From DATLYH01 sp035575035 (GTDB lineage Bacteria > Planctomycetota > Planctomycetia > Gemmatales > Gemmataceae): a stretch of DNA of 18,200 nucleotides. The stretch spans positions 1 through 18,200 of the forward strand of contig DATLYH010000144.1 in the NCBI GenBank assembly GCA_035575035.1. The letters are read 5' to 3'. The notes beneath the pieces are model-generated. The model did no database searches, had not been told where the DNA came from, and was given only the letters and a program-made list of their open reading frames with translations. The position numbers and the translations under genes are program-made. This document shows positions 1 to 10,033 of the stretch, piece by piece (position 1 is the stretch's first letter; every line of letters begins with the position of its first letter).

Positions 1-3975
<3,975 letters not shown>

Positions 3976-3997
3976 CTCGCGCCGAACCGGCTCGCGG

Positions 3998-4055
3998 AGC
4001 CGCCAGCGACCTTGCGGGCGGGTAGGATAACCCACAAAGCAGGTCGCTGGCGGCT
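3998..4055 (+). repeat. 15-bp perfect inverted repeat between rpoC and rpsL
   Basis: AGCCGCCAGCGACCT at 3998-4012 is matched exactly by its reverse complement at 4041-4055, with a 28-nt loop that itself contains GGGT/ACCC. It starts 22 bp after the rpoC stop. RNA from it would form a very stable hairpin, but no T-tract follows the 3' arm, so it is not a textbook intrinsic terminator. It may act as a processing or partial termination site between rpoC and rpsL, or it may be a dispersed repeat. The rest of the 217-bp gap holds only the candidate promoter listed next. Confidence 0.6.
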
Positions 4056-4083
4056 GTGGTAAAGCATCGTTGCTCATGCGCTC

Positions 4084-4117
4084 TTGACCCGGCCCGCACG
4101 GCCTCGTACCGTAGAAT
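4084..4117 (+). promoter_or_regulatory. candidate promoter for rpsL
   Basis: TTGACC at 4084-4089 resembles a -35 box. Either TACCGT at 4107 (17-nt spacer, weak -10 match) or TAGAAT at 4112-4117 (good -10 match, but a 22-nt spacer) could be the -10. Neither combination is ideal. The site lies about 75 bp upstream of the rpsL start, which fits separate transcription of rpsL from rpoC. Confidence 0.3.
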
Positions 4118-4192
4118 TTTTGCGGCCGTGTTCCCGATCGGGCACGGCGGAGAAGACCATCCCGTTCCCGCGGGAGAGGAGTTGCGTAGTCC

Positions 4193-4567
4193 ATGCCAAC
4201 CATCAACCAGCTGGTGCGCAAGCCGCGCCGGCAGCAGTACCGCAAGCCCAAGCATCCGGCCCTGCACGGCTGCCCGCAGAAGAAGGGGGTCTGTTTGCAG
4301 GTCAAGATCATGACCCCCAAGAAGCCGAACTCCGCCCTGCGCAAGGTGGCCCGGGTGCGGCTGTCCAACGGGGTGGAAGTGACGGCGTACATCCCGGGGG
4401 AGGGGCACAACCTGCAGGAGCACTCCATCGTGCTGGTCCGCGGCGGCCGTGTCCGCGACCTGCCCGGTGTCCGCTATCACATCATCCGCGGCGTCCTCGA
4501 CGCTCAGGGGGTCGCCGACCGTAAGCAGGCGCGCTCCAAGTACGGCACCAAGCGCGAAGGGAAATAA
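4193..4567 (+). CDS. rpsL: 30S ribosomal protein S12
   Basis: S12 sits at the decoding centre of the 30S subunit and controls decoding accuracy and streptomycin sensitivity. The 124-residue product is full length and co-linear with E. coli S12 without gaps up to position 92. It begins MPTINQLVRKPR and contains TPKKPNSALRK (Lys43 kept) and GGRVRDLPGVRYH. Position 88, Lys in E. coli, is Arg here, while Asp89, the beta-methylthiolation site in E. coli, is kept. The ATG start has GGAG at 4178-4181, 11 nt upstream, and matches the conserved N-terminus. It opens the str-type cluster rpsL-(zinc ribbon)-rpsG-EF-G. Confidence 0.98.
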   Translation: MPTINQLVRKPRRQQYRKPKHPALHGCPQKKGVCLQVKIMTPKKPNSALRKVARVRLSNGVEVTAYIPGEGHNLQEHSIVLVRGGRVRDLPGVRYHIIRGVLDAQGVADRKQARSKYGTKREGK

Positions 4568-4640
4568 CTCGTCGACGGGGCGCCGCACGCCCAGGCGGTC
4601 CGTCCCGGGCGAACCACTTGGTCCCAAGGCTGGAAAGGTC

Positions 4641-4880
4641 ATGATGAGCTTGAACGTGACGATGGACTTCACCTGCTGTAACTGCGGCTGCCCGGTGAGC
4701 GTGACGGTCACCTGCACCGGCAAGGGACTGCACCCGGCGTCCAGCGCGGTCGCCGCCGTCAACGTCCCCTGCCCGACCTGCGGTCAGGTGAACGCCCTTC
4801 ACTTCGAGCCCAGCGGCACCGTCCGAGCCGTCGCCCCCTACCCCGCTCCGCGTCACTTGCCCGAGCCCTCCGTGAACTGA
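4641..4880 (+). CDS. small zinc-ribbon protein between rpsL and rpsG, function unknown
   Basis: This 79-residue ORF is not one I recognise. It starts at ATG 4641 (or 4644, which gives better spacing from GGAAAGG at 4632-4638) and ends 19 bp before the rpsG start. Its two CxxC knuckles, C12-N-C-C15... more exactly C12xxC15G and C44-P-T-C47G, have the spacing of a zinc ribbon; extra cysteines are C13, C17 and C25. The C-terminal 20 residues are Pro-rich and probably disordered. The canonical str operon has nothing between rpsL and rpsG. A small zinc protein co-transcribed with S12 and S7 could be a ribosome-associated or regulatory factor, but nothing in the sequence settles that. That it is a gene is supported by the SD-like sequence, tight packing and the paired cysteines. 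Confidence 0.7.
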   Translation: MMSLNVTMDFTCCNCGCPVSVTVTCTGKGLHPASSAVAAVNVPCPTCGQVNALHFEPSGTVRAVAPYPAPRHLPEPSVN

Positions 4881-4899
4881 CCGAACCGAGGTGACATCC

Positions 4900-5370
4900 A
4901 TGGGAAAGCGAACCGCCAGTGCCGAGACGCTCAAGCCGGATCCGCGCTACCACTCGAAGCTGGTCAGCAAGTTCATCAACTGCCTGATGTGGGAGGGCAA
5001 GAAGGGGACTGCGCAACGGATCTTCTACAACGCCCTTGACCAGATCAAGAAGCGCATGCCCGACGCCGACCCGCTGGAGGTCTTCACCCAGGCGGTCGAG
5101 CATGTCAAGCCGACCGTCGAGGTCCGCTCCAAGCGCGTCGGCGGCGCCACCTATCAGGTGCCGATGCAGGTCAACAAGAATCGACAACAGAGCCTCGCCA
5201 TCCGCTGGATCATCCAGGCGGCGCGGGGCAAGACCGGCCGGCCGATGTACCTCCGTCTGGCCGACGAACTGATGGCTGCCTACCGCCGCGAGGGCGAGGC
5301 GATGACCAAGCGCGAGAACACCATCAAGATGGCCGAGTCCAACAAGGCCTTCGCCCACTTCGCGTGGTAG
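4900..5370 (+). CDS. rpsG: 30S ribosomal protein S7
   Basis: S7 initiates assembly of the 30S head by binding the 3' major domain of 16S rRNA and lines the E site. The 156-residue product has the usual bacterial length and family landmarks: KFINCLMWEGKKG, VKPTVEVRSKRVGGATYQVP, RWIIQAARGK and the terminal MAESNKAFAHFAW. The upstream in-frame GTG at 4891 overlaps the Shine-Dalgarno GAGG (4888-4891), so ATG 4900, eight bases further on, is the better start. It is the third gene of the str-type cluster and is followed by a heptad inverted repeat and an EF-G gene. Confidence 0.97.
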   Translation: MGKRTASAETLKPDPRYHSKLVSKFINCLMWEGKKGTAQRIFYNALDQIKKRMPDADPLEVFTQAVEHVKPTVEVRSKRVGGATYQVPMQVNKNRQQSLAIRWIIQAARGKTGRPMYLRLADELMAAYRREGEAMTKRENTIKMAESNKAFAHFAW

Positions 5371-5373
5371 CCC

Positions 5374-5471
5374 GTAGTCCGTAGTCCGTGGTCCGTGGTC
5401 GGAGGCCTTCGATCACCCGCCACGGACTTGCTATTTTAACTACTGACTACGGACTACTGACTACGGACTAT
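5374..5471 (+). repeat. heptad tandem repeats arranged as an inverted repeat
   Basis: The left block (5374-5400) is four 7-bp units: GTAGTCC, GTAGTCC, GTGGTCC, GTGGTC. The right block (5444-5471) is four complementary units: TGACTAC, GGACTAC, TGACTAC, GGACTAT. Within the right block TACTGACTACGGAC is a perfect 14-bp tandem duplication (5441-5468). The two blocks could pair as a long imperfect hairpin. The right block ends six bases before the EF-G ATG at 5477, so it would lie in that gene's translation initiation region. Confidence 0.75.
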
Positions 5472-5476
5472 CTACC

Positions 5477-7600
5477 ATGGCCGACAAGAAACCGCCCGCC
5501 CCTGACCTGAGCAAGATCCGCAACCTCGGGATCGTCGCCCATATCGACGCCGGCAAGACTACCACCACCGAGCACCTCCTTTATTACTCGGGGGCCAAGC
5601 ACCGCCTCGGCGCCGTGGACGCCGGCACTACCGACACCGACTACGACCCCGAGGAGCAGGAGCGCGGCATTACCATCTACTCGGCCTGCATTCCTTTCAC
5701 CTGGCGCGACTGCACCATCAACCTGATCGACACGCCCGGCCATGTAGACTTCACGGCCGAGGTCGAACGTGCCCTTCGCGTCCTGGATGGCTGCATCGTG
5801 GTCTTCGATGCCCAGAAGGGGGTCGAGGCCCAGTCGGAGACCGTCTGGCACCAGGCCGACAAGTACAGTGTGCCCCGGCTGGTTTTCATCAACAAGATGG
5901 ATGTCGTCGGCGCCAACTTCGCCAACTGCCTTGCTGAGATCCGCGAGCGGCTCGGCGGCCGGCCGGTCGCCCTCACCCTCCCCATCGGCAGCGGCTCGGT
6001 CAAGGACAGCGACGAGCCGTTCCGCGGAGTCATCGACCTGATCGAGCTGAAGGCCCTGTACTACGACCCGGAGACCGAGGGCAAGACTTTCCGCGCCGAG
6101 CCAATCCCCGACGACCTGCGGGACGAGACCCAGGTGTGGCGCGACCGCCTCTTCGACGAGATCACCCGCGAGGGAGACTCGCCCCTGGCCCTGGCCGTCA
6201 TGGATGCCCTTTTGGAGGGGAAGGAGGCTCCGGTCGAGCAGGTGCGGCAGCTGATCCGCGAGCAGACGCTGCGGCGGGCGATTCAGCCGGTCTTCGCCGG
6301 CTCGGGGCGCGAGCACATCGGCATCCAGCCGTTGCTGGATGCGGTCACCTACTACCTGCCCAGCCCCCTGGACCGGCCGCCGGTGGTCGGCATCAACCCG
6401 GAGAAGAACCGCGAGGAAAGGCGCAAGCCCGACCCCAAGGAGCCGTTCTGCGGCCTGGTCTTCAAGATTGTCGCCGACCCCCACGGCGAGCTGTTCTATG
6501 TCCGCATCTACTCGGGCACGGTCAAGGCCAACAGCCGGGTGCTCAACGCCGGCAAGGGGGTCAAGGAGTTCATGACCAAGCTGTACCACGTGCATGCCGA
6601 CCCCTCCAACAAGGAGCCGCTCGACCTGGCCTACGCCGGCGATATTGTCGCCGTCATCGGGCCGAAGGAGTCGGTCACCGGCGACACCCTCTGCGACCCC
6701 CATCACCCGATTGTCCTGGAGCGGATCACCTTCGCCGAGGCGGTGGTCAGCCGCTCGATCGAGCCGCAGTCCTCGGCGGACAAGCAGAAGTTGATCGACA
6801 CGCTCAACCTGCTCAAGCGCGAGGACCCGACCTTCGACTGGCGCGTCGATCCCGAGACCGGGCAGACGCTGATGACGGGGATGGGGTTGTTGCACCTGGA
6901 GGTGAAGCAACACCGGATGGAGCGCGACTTCCGGTTGAAGGTCAAGGTCGGCCGACCGCTGGTCAGCTTCCGCGAGACGCTCCGCCGGCCGGTCCGCGTC
7001 GAGGGGGAGTGCGTCCGGCAAGCGGGCACGGCGGGGCTGTTCGCCCGGCTGGTGGTCGAATTCGAGCCGCACCGGGGGGAGCAGCCCGTGGCCGTGGTCA
7101 ACCGGGTCCCGCCGGAGGTACTGCCGCCGCTTCTGGCCGTCGCCGCCGAGCAGGGCATCCGCGGCGCGCTCCAGTCGGGGGAACTCGGCTTCCCCGTGAT
7201 GAACGTCCAGGCAACGATCGTCGCCGCCCAGATGGACCCGCAGCTTTCCAACGAGGTCGCCTTTGCCGCGGCCGGCGCCGATGCCGTTCACAAGGCACTG
7301 CGCGACAACATCGTCCTTTTGGAGCCGATCATGCGCCTGGAAGTGACGGTGCCGGAAGAGTACCTGGGTCCGATCAGCTCCGATCTGAACGCTCGCCGCG
7401 CCAACATCACCGAAGTGATCACCCGCGGCCGGTTGCGGGTCATCGAGGCCGAGGTGCCGCTGCGGCTGATGTTCGACTACACCGACCGGGTGCGCAGCCT
7501 GAGCCAGGGGCGCGCCAGCTGGACGATGGAGCCGCACGCCTACGCCCCTGCCCCCGACGAGGTGTTGCACGCCATGCTCCACCCGGAGGAGGTGTACTGA
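5477..7600 (+). CDS. EF-G paralogue, EF-G2/spdEFG2-like (probable ribosome recycling)
   Basis: This 707-residue translational GTPase has the EF-G layout. Domain I has a full G set: AHIDAGKTT (21-29), RGITI (63-67), DTPGH (85-89) and NKMD (139-142). Domains II-V follow. Domain IV is unusual. The tip loop that reads GGRGxY in translocases is QAGTAGLFAR (about 514-523), and the second tip loop with the YHxVDSS motif is replaced by VQATIVAAQMDPQLSNEVAF (about 577-596), so the translocation histidine is missing. Domain III reads GMGLLHLEV instead of GMGELHLE. From memory, human mitochondrial EF-G2 shows the same kind of replacement and the same downstream LEPxMxLEVTV...YLxPxxxDL pattern. Bacterial EF-G2 of this type (Borrelia) acts with RRF in ribosome recycling rather than translocation. 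That role is inferred here. It occupies the fusA slot of the str operon. No clear Shine-Dalgarno precedes ATG 5477. Confidence 0.88.
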   Translation: MADKKPPAPDLSKIRNLGIVAHIDAGKTTTTEHLLYYSGAKHRLGAVDAGTTDTDYDPEEQERGITIYSACIPFTWRDCTINLIDTPGHVDFTAEVERALRVLDGCIVVFDAQKGVEAQSETVWHQADKYSVPRLVFINKMDVVGANFANCLAEIRERLGGRPVALTLPIGSGSVKDSDEPFRGVIDLIELKALYYDPETEGKTFRAEPIPDDLRDETQVWRDRLFDEITREGDSPLALAVMDALLEGKEAPVEQVRQLIREQTLRRAIQPVFAGSGREHIGIQPLLDAVTYYLPSPLDRPPVVGINPEKNREERRKPDPKEPFCGLVFKIVADPHGELFYVRIYSGTVKANSRVLNAGKGVKEFMTKLYHVHADPSNKEPLDLAYAGDIVAVIGPKESVTGDTLCDPHHPIVLERITFAEAVVSRSIEPQSSADKQKLIDTLNLLKREDPTFDWRVDPETGQTLMTGMGLLHLEVKQHRMERDFRLKVKVGRPLVSFRETLRRPVRVEGECVRQAGTAGLFARLVVEFEPHRGEQPVAVVNRVPPEVLPPLLAVAAEQGIRGALQSGELGFPVMNVQATIVAAQMDPQLSNEVAFAAAGADAVHKALRDNIVLLEPIMRLEVTVPEEYLGPISSDLNARRANITEVITRGRLRVIEAEVPLRLMFDYTDRVRSLSQGRASWTMEPHAYAPAPDEVLHAMLHPEEVY

Positions 7601-7603
7601 GGG

Positions 7604-7689
7604 GCCGGCCGCTTGCCCGACAGTAGCACCGGCCGGCTGACGCCGGCCGCTCGCCCGAACCGGCCGGCTGACGCCGGCCGCTCGCCCGA
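7604..7689 (+). repeat. GGCCGGC-TGAC-GCCGGCC hairpin repeat cluster, copy 1
   Basis: Two perfect 31-bp tandem units (7628-7658 and 7659-7689) each contain the core CGGCCGGCTGACGCCGGCCG, an 8-bp stem with a TGAC loop, followed by CTCGCCCGA. A partial unit lies at 7604-7620. A 37-bp stretch (7619-7655) recurs exactly at 12197-12233. The cluster begins three bases after an EF-G stop codon. It behaves like a REP-type dispersed palindrome. The rest of the 234-bp gap holds the small inverted repeat at 7743-7761 and an orphan TTGACA at 7725-7730. Confidence 0.85.
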
Positions 7690-7742
7690 CGGTCGCTCGC
7701 GCAGCCGGGCGGCCCACCGCGGTCTTGACACCAACCGCGGGT

Positions 7743-7761
7743 CAAAGGGGTAATCCCTTTG
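7743..7761 (+). promoter_or_regulatory. small inverted repeat upstream of the exported-protein gene
   Basis: CAAAGGG and CCCTTTG are perfect complements around GTAAT. The site lies about 75 bp before the ATG at 7835 and 12 bp after TTGACA (7725-7730), so it could be an operator or a leader hairpin. No convincing -10 pairs with that TTGACA, so the regulatory reading is weak. Confidence 0.3.
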
Positions 7762-7834
7762 CGGCCCCTACTTGGAACCGCAGGACGGTCCCCTGGCTGG
7801 GGCCTCCACTGCAAGTTGGTAAAGGAGTTCAAGT

Positions 7835-9469
7835 ATGCAAAGGCCATTATTTTCCGGCGCGGCCCTGGTCTGCCTGGTTGCCCTACCGGCCGCACTCCCG
7901 GCGGCTGAAACACTCCAGGTGAAGAAACCCACTGTGGTCGTGCGCCTCCAGCCGATCGACGAGTTGCTGGCCAACTTCCGCTACCTGGCCGGGCTCGTCG
8001 GCCAGGAAGAGCAGGCCCGCCAGATCGAGGGATTCCTCAAGTCGATGGCTGGGCCCAAGGGGATCGAGGGGATCGACACCAAGCGGCCCCTCGGGGTCTA
8101 CAGTACCGTCGGCGCCCAGGTCATCGACAGCACGATCGTTGCCCTGGTGCCGGTCGCCGATGAACAGGCCCTGCTCGACCTGCTGCGGCGGTTCGAGATC
8201 AAGGCGGAGAAGGGGGCCGACGGCCTCTACACTGTCCGGCACACCAACCTGCCCGTTCCTGTTTACTTCCGCTTCGCCAACCGCTACGCCTATGTCACCG
8301 CCCAGGACGAGTCGGCCATCGCCAAGGAGAAGCTGCTCCCCCCCGAACAGGTCCTGCCGCCCAACCCGACCGCGGTGCTCGCCCTGAACCTGAACATCAG
8401 CAGCATCCCCGAAGCCTTCCGGGAAGAGGCCATCAAAGAATTCCAGAAGCGGCTGGAGGAAGAAAAGAAGAAACGCGAGCCGAACGAGACCGACATCCAG
8501 CACAAATTCAAGGAGCAGTTTGTTGACATTATCGGGGCGCAGATGATCTCCCTGATCCGGGACGGTGATGCGGCGACGCTCAGCCTGAACATCGACCGTA
8601 AGGGGGGCGAACTGTCCCTGGACTACACGCTGACCGGCAAGCCAGGCTCGAAGCTGGCCGGCCTCATCGCCGACCTGACCAAGGCCCGCAGCGTGGTGGC
8701 CGGTCTGGTGGGCAAGAACTCGGTCTTCAGCTTGACGGCCTATGCCGCCATGTCCGAGGACTTGCGGCAGGCATTGGCCCCGGTGATCGACGAGGCGATC
8801 CGCGAGGGCCTGAAGGAAGAGAAAGACAAGGCCAAGCGCGAGCTTGGTGAGAAGCTGGCCAAGGTGCTCGTCCCGACCCTCAAGGCCGCCGAACTCGACC
8901 TGGCGGCCGACCTGCGCGGGCCGTCGGCCAAGGGCGTTTACACGGCGGTGGCCGGCATCAAGGTGAAGGATGGCGCCGCGATGGACCAGGTGATGCGTGA
9001 CCTGGTCAAGGAGATGCCGGCCGAGGAAAGGGCCCAGGTCAAGCTGGACGTCGAACAAGCCGGTCCGGTCAAGATTCACCGTGTGGACGTGCACAAGCAC
9101 AAAGACTTTGACGCCGAGGCCCGCAAGGCCTTTGGCGACAACCCGCTGTATTTCGCTTTCCGGGCAGACGCCGTGTTCCTGGCCCTGGGCGAAAACGGGC
9201 TGAGCGCTCTCAAGGAAGCGCTGGCCGCTCCGCCGAAGCCGGTCCAGCCGCTGCGGTTGGATGTGTCCCTGGCCCCACTGGCCCAGGCCGCCACCGAGAA
9301 GAACGTGTCTCAGGCAGCCCAAGAGGCCTTCGGTAAGGGCAAGGACAACGACAAGGTGTTGCTCCTGGTCGAAGGGGGGCCGGCCCTGAAACTGCGGGTC
9401 AGTGTGAAAGCCCCGGTAATCCAGTTCCTGAGCAAGGTAGCCCAGAGCCGCGCCGACAAGGAAAAATGA
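7835..9469 (+). CDS. exported protein of unknown function (544 aa)
   Basis: I cannot assign a function. The start is well supported: AAAGGAG (7821-7827) lies seven bases before the ATG. Residues 1-24 are a Sec signal peptide (hydrophobic ALVCLVALPAAL, cleavage probably near PAA/E). There is no lipobox cysteine, so the mature protein is likely released into the periplasm-like space. Two similar-looking halves each pair an L-x-V-D/L-D-Y-x-type strand pattern with helical stretches. A highly charged, coiled-coil-prone segment lies at about residues 190-228. The Lys/Asp/Glu-rich composition and phrases such as GFLKSMAGPKGIEGIDTKRPLGVY resemble uncharacterised exported planctomycete proteins I recall, but no named family is certain. 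It stands alone, with repeats upstream and a strong terminator 80 bp downstream, so it is probably monocistronic. Confidence 0.85.
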   Translation: MQRPLFSGAALVCLVALPAALPAAETLQVKKPTVVVRLQPIDELLANFRYLAGLVGQEEQARQIEGFLKSMAGPKGIEGIDTKRPLGVYSTVGAQVIDSTIVALVPVADEQALLDLLRRFEIKAEKGADGLYTVRHTNLPVPVYFRFANRYAYVTAQDESAIAKEKLLPPEQVLPPNPTAVLALNLNISSIPEAFREEAIKEFQKRLEEEKKKREPNETDIQHKFKEQFVDIIGAQMISLIRDGDAATLSLNIDRKGGELSLDYTLTGKPGSKLAGLIADLTKARSVVAGLVGKNSVFSLTAYAAMSEDLRQALAPVIDEAIREGLKEEKDKAKRELGEKLAKVLVPTLKAAELDLAADLRGPSAKGVYTAVAGIKVKDGAAMDQVMRDLVKEMPAEERAQVKLDVEQAGPVKIHRVDVHKHKDFDAEARKAFGDNPLYFAFRADAVFLALGENGLSALKEALAAPPKPVQPLRLDVSLAPLAQAATEKNVSQAAQEAFGKGKDNDKVLLLVEGGPALKLRVSVKAPVIQFLSKVAQSRADKEK

Positions 9470-9549
9470 CCGACTGCGACAGCCCTTGACGATTGACATA
9501 CAATAACGATGAGGGTCGGAACAGAAGAGGCCACCCTCGCTACGGTAAC

Positions 9550-9593
9550 GCGACCGCAGGCCGCCCGAAAGGGAAGACTTGCGGTCGCTTTTT
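9550..9593 (+). terminator. intrinsic terminator of the exported-protein gene
   Basis: GCGACCGCA (9550-9558) and TGCGGTCGC (9580-9588) form a perfect 9-bp stem followed directly by TTTTT (9589-9593). The 21-nt loop contains an inner CCC-GAAA-GGG hairpin. It lies 80 bp after the stop at 9469. Confidence 0.85.
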
Positions 9594-9699
9594 CGTCCGG
9601 CGGACGGCCGCTAGGTCGGCCCCCGAAATTCCTGAATCCGGCGGCCATTGACCGACTCTAAATTCAAGGGGGCAATCGTTCCGGCTAAGGAGGAAGAGG

Positions 9700-9747
9700 A
9701 TGAACTCGCCGGACATCTCTCCTTCAGGAATTTCATCCCGGATTTAA
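9700..9747 (+). CDS. possible 15-residue short ORF with strong Shine-Dalgarno
   Basis: AAGGAGG (9687-9693) is followed six bases later by ATG and 15 sense codons ending in TAA; the peptide reads MNSPDISPSGISSRI. The ribosome binding site is stronger than that of any other gene here except the exported protein. The second half of the ORF overlaps the right arm of the 12-bp inverted repeat. It could be a translated leader or a remnant of a gene start. The length alone proves nothing. Confidence 0.3.
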   Translation: MNSPDISPSGISSRI

Positions 9748-9772
9748 CATTCCTCTGGTCGCTTTTTGGGAC

Positions 9773-9818
9773 TACAATACAATACTCGCTCTTCGTCCTG
9801 CCCTGCGGGCGGGTACGA
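9773..9818 (+). promoter_or_regulatory. candidate -10 boxes and leader hairpin for the canonical EF-G
   Basis: TACAATACAAT (9773-9783) gives two overlapping -10-like hexamers. I see no matching -35 at 16-18 bp. Just downstream, TCGT-CCTGCCC (9793-9803) pairs with GGGCGGG-T-ACGA (9807-9818), a tight hairpin with a 3-nt loop, one G-U pair and one bulge. If transcription starts near 9790 this hairpin would cap a 5' UTR of about 240 nt. Confidence 0.35.
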
Positions 9819-10033
9819 GGGGGAACAGGGACGTTTCTCACCCGGGCGGCATCGGCCACCCTCCAGCCGCCGCCAGGCTTCGCCGGCAGAAACTCCTGAA
9901 CCTGGGGAAGCCGCGGTCGTCTTACTAGAGATAAGTTGTGCAGCGGTTCGTGGGACCGGAAGGGGGGTTCCGGCTCGCCACCCTGTTTGTTTTTCGGACC
10001 GGCCAAGGCACACCGCCGCGCCGGTGCTCAACC

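Larger units (their letters stand above)
9470..10033 (+). other. 564-bp gene-poor region before the second EF-G gene
   Basis: Beyond the terminator, this stretch holds a 12-bp perfect inverted repeat (GAAATTCCTGAA at 9625-9636 and its complement at 9723-9734), a 15-codon ORF with a strong ribosome binding site (9700-9747), overlapping TACAAT boxes at 9773-9778 and 9778-9783, and a GC hairpin at 9793-9818. It is AT-richer than the genes around it, consistent with promoter and leader DNA for the EF-G at 10034. Longer ORFs crossing it have no start signals or protein-like composition. Confidence 0.6.

Noticed and set aside
7628..7689. Direct repeats as a possible CRISPR array
   Set aside because: Units are back-to-back without spacers and internally palindromic, as in REP-type repeats; no cas genes nearby.
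5468..7717. 749-codon open frame on the minus strand opposite the first EF-G gene
   Set aside because: It mirrors a certain EF-G gene. High GC at third positions keeps antisense frames open; the product is a compositionally skewed string without motifs.
7725..7730. TTGACA as a -35 box for the exported-protein gene
   Set aside because: Nothing resembling a -10 lies 16-18 bp downstream; TAATCC is at 20 bp and overlaps an inverted repeat.
7883..9499. 538-codon minus-strand open frame opposite the exported protein gene
   Set aside because: The + strand gene has a signal peptide, strong ribosome site and terminator; the antisense product is rich in Gln/Gly/His with no domain.
9648..9899. 83-codon TTG-start ORF in the region before the second EF-G gene
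   Set aside because: No ribosome site at the TTG, an unconvincing product, and the region carries promoter- and leader-like signals.
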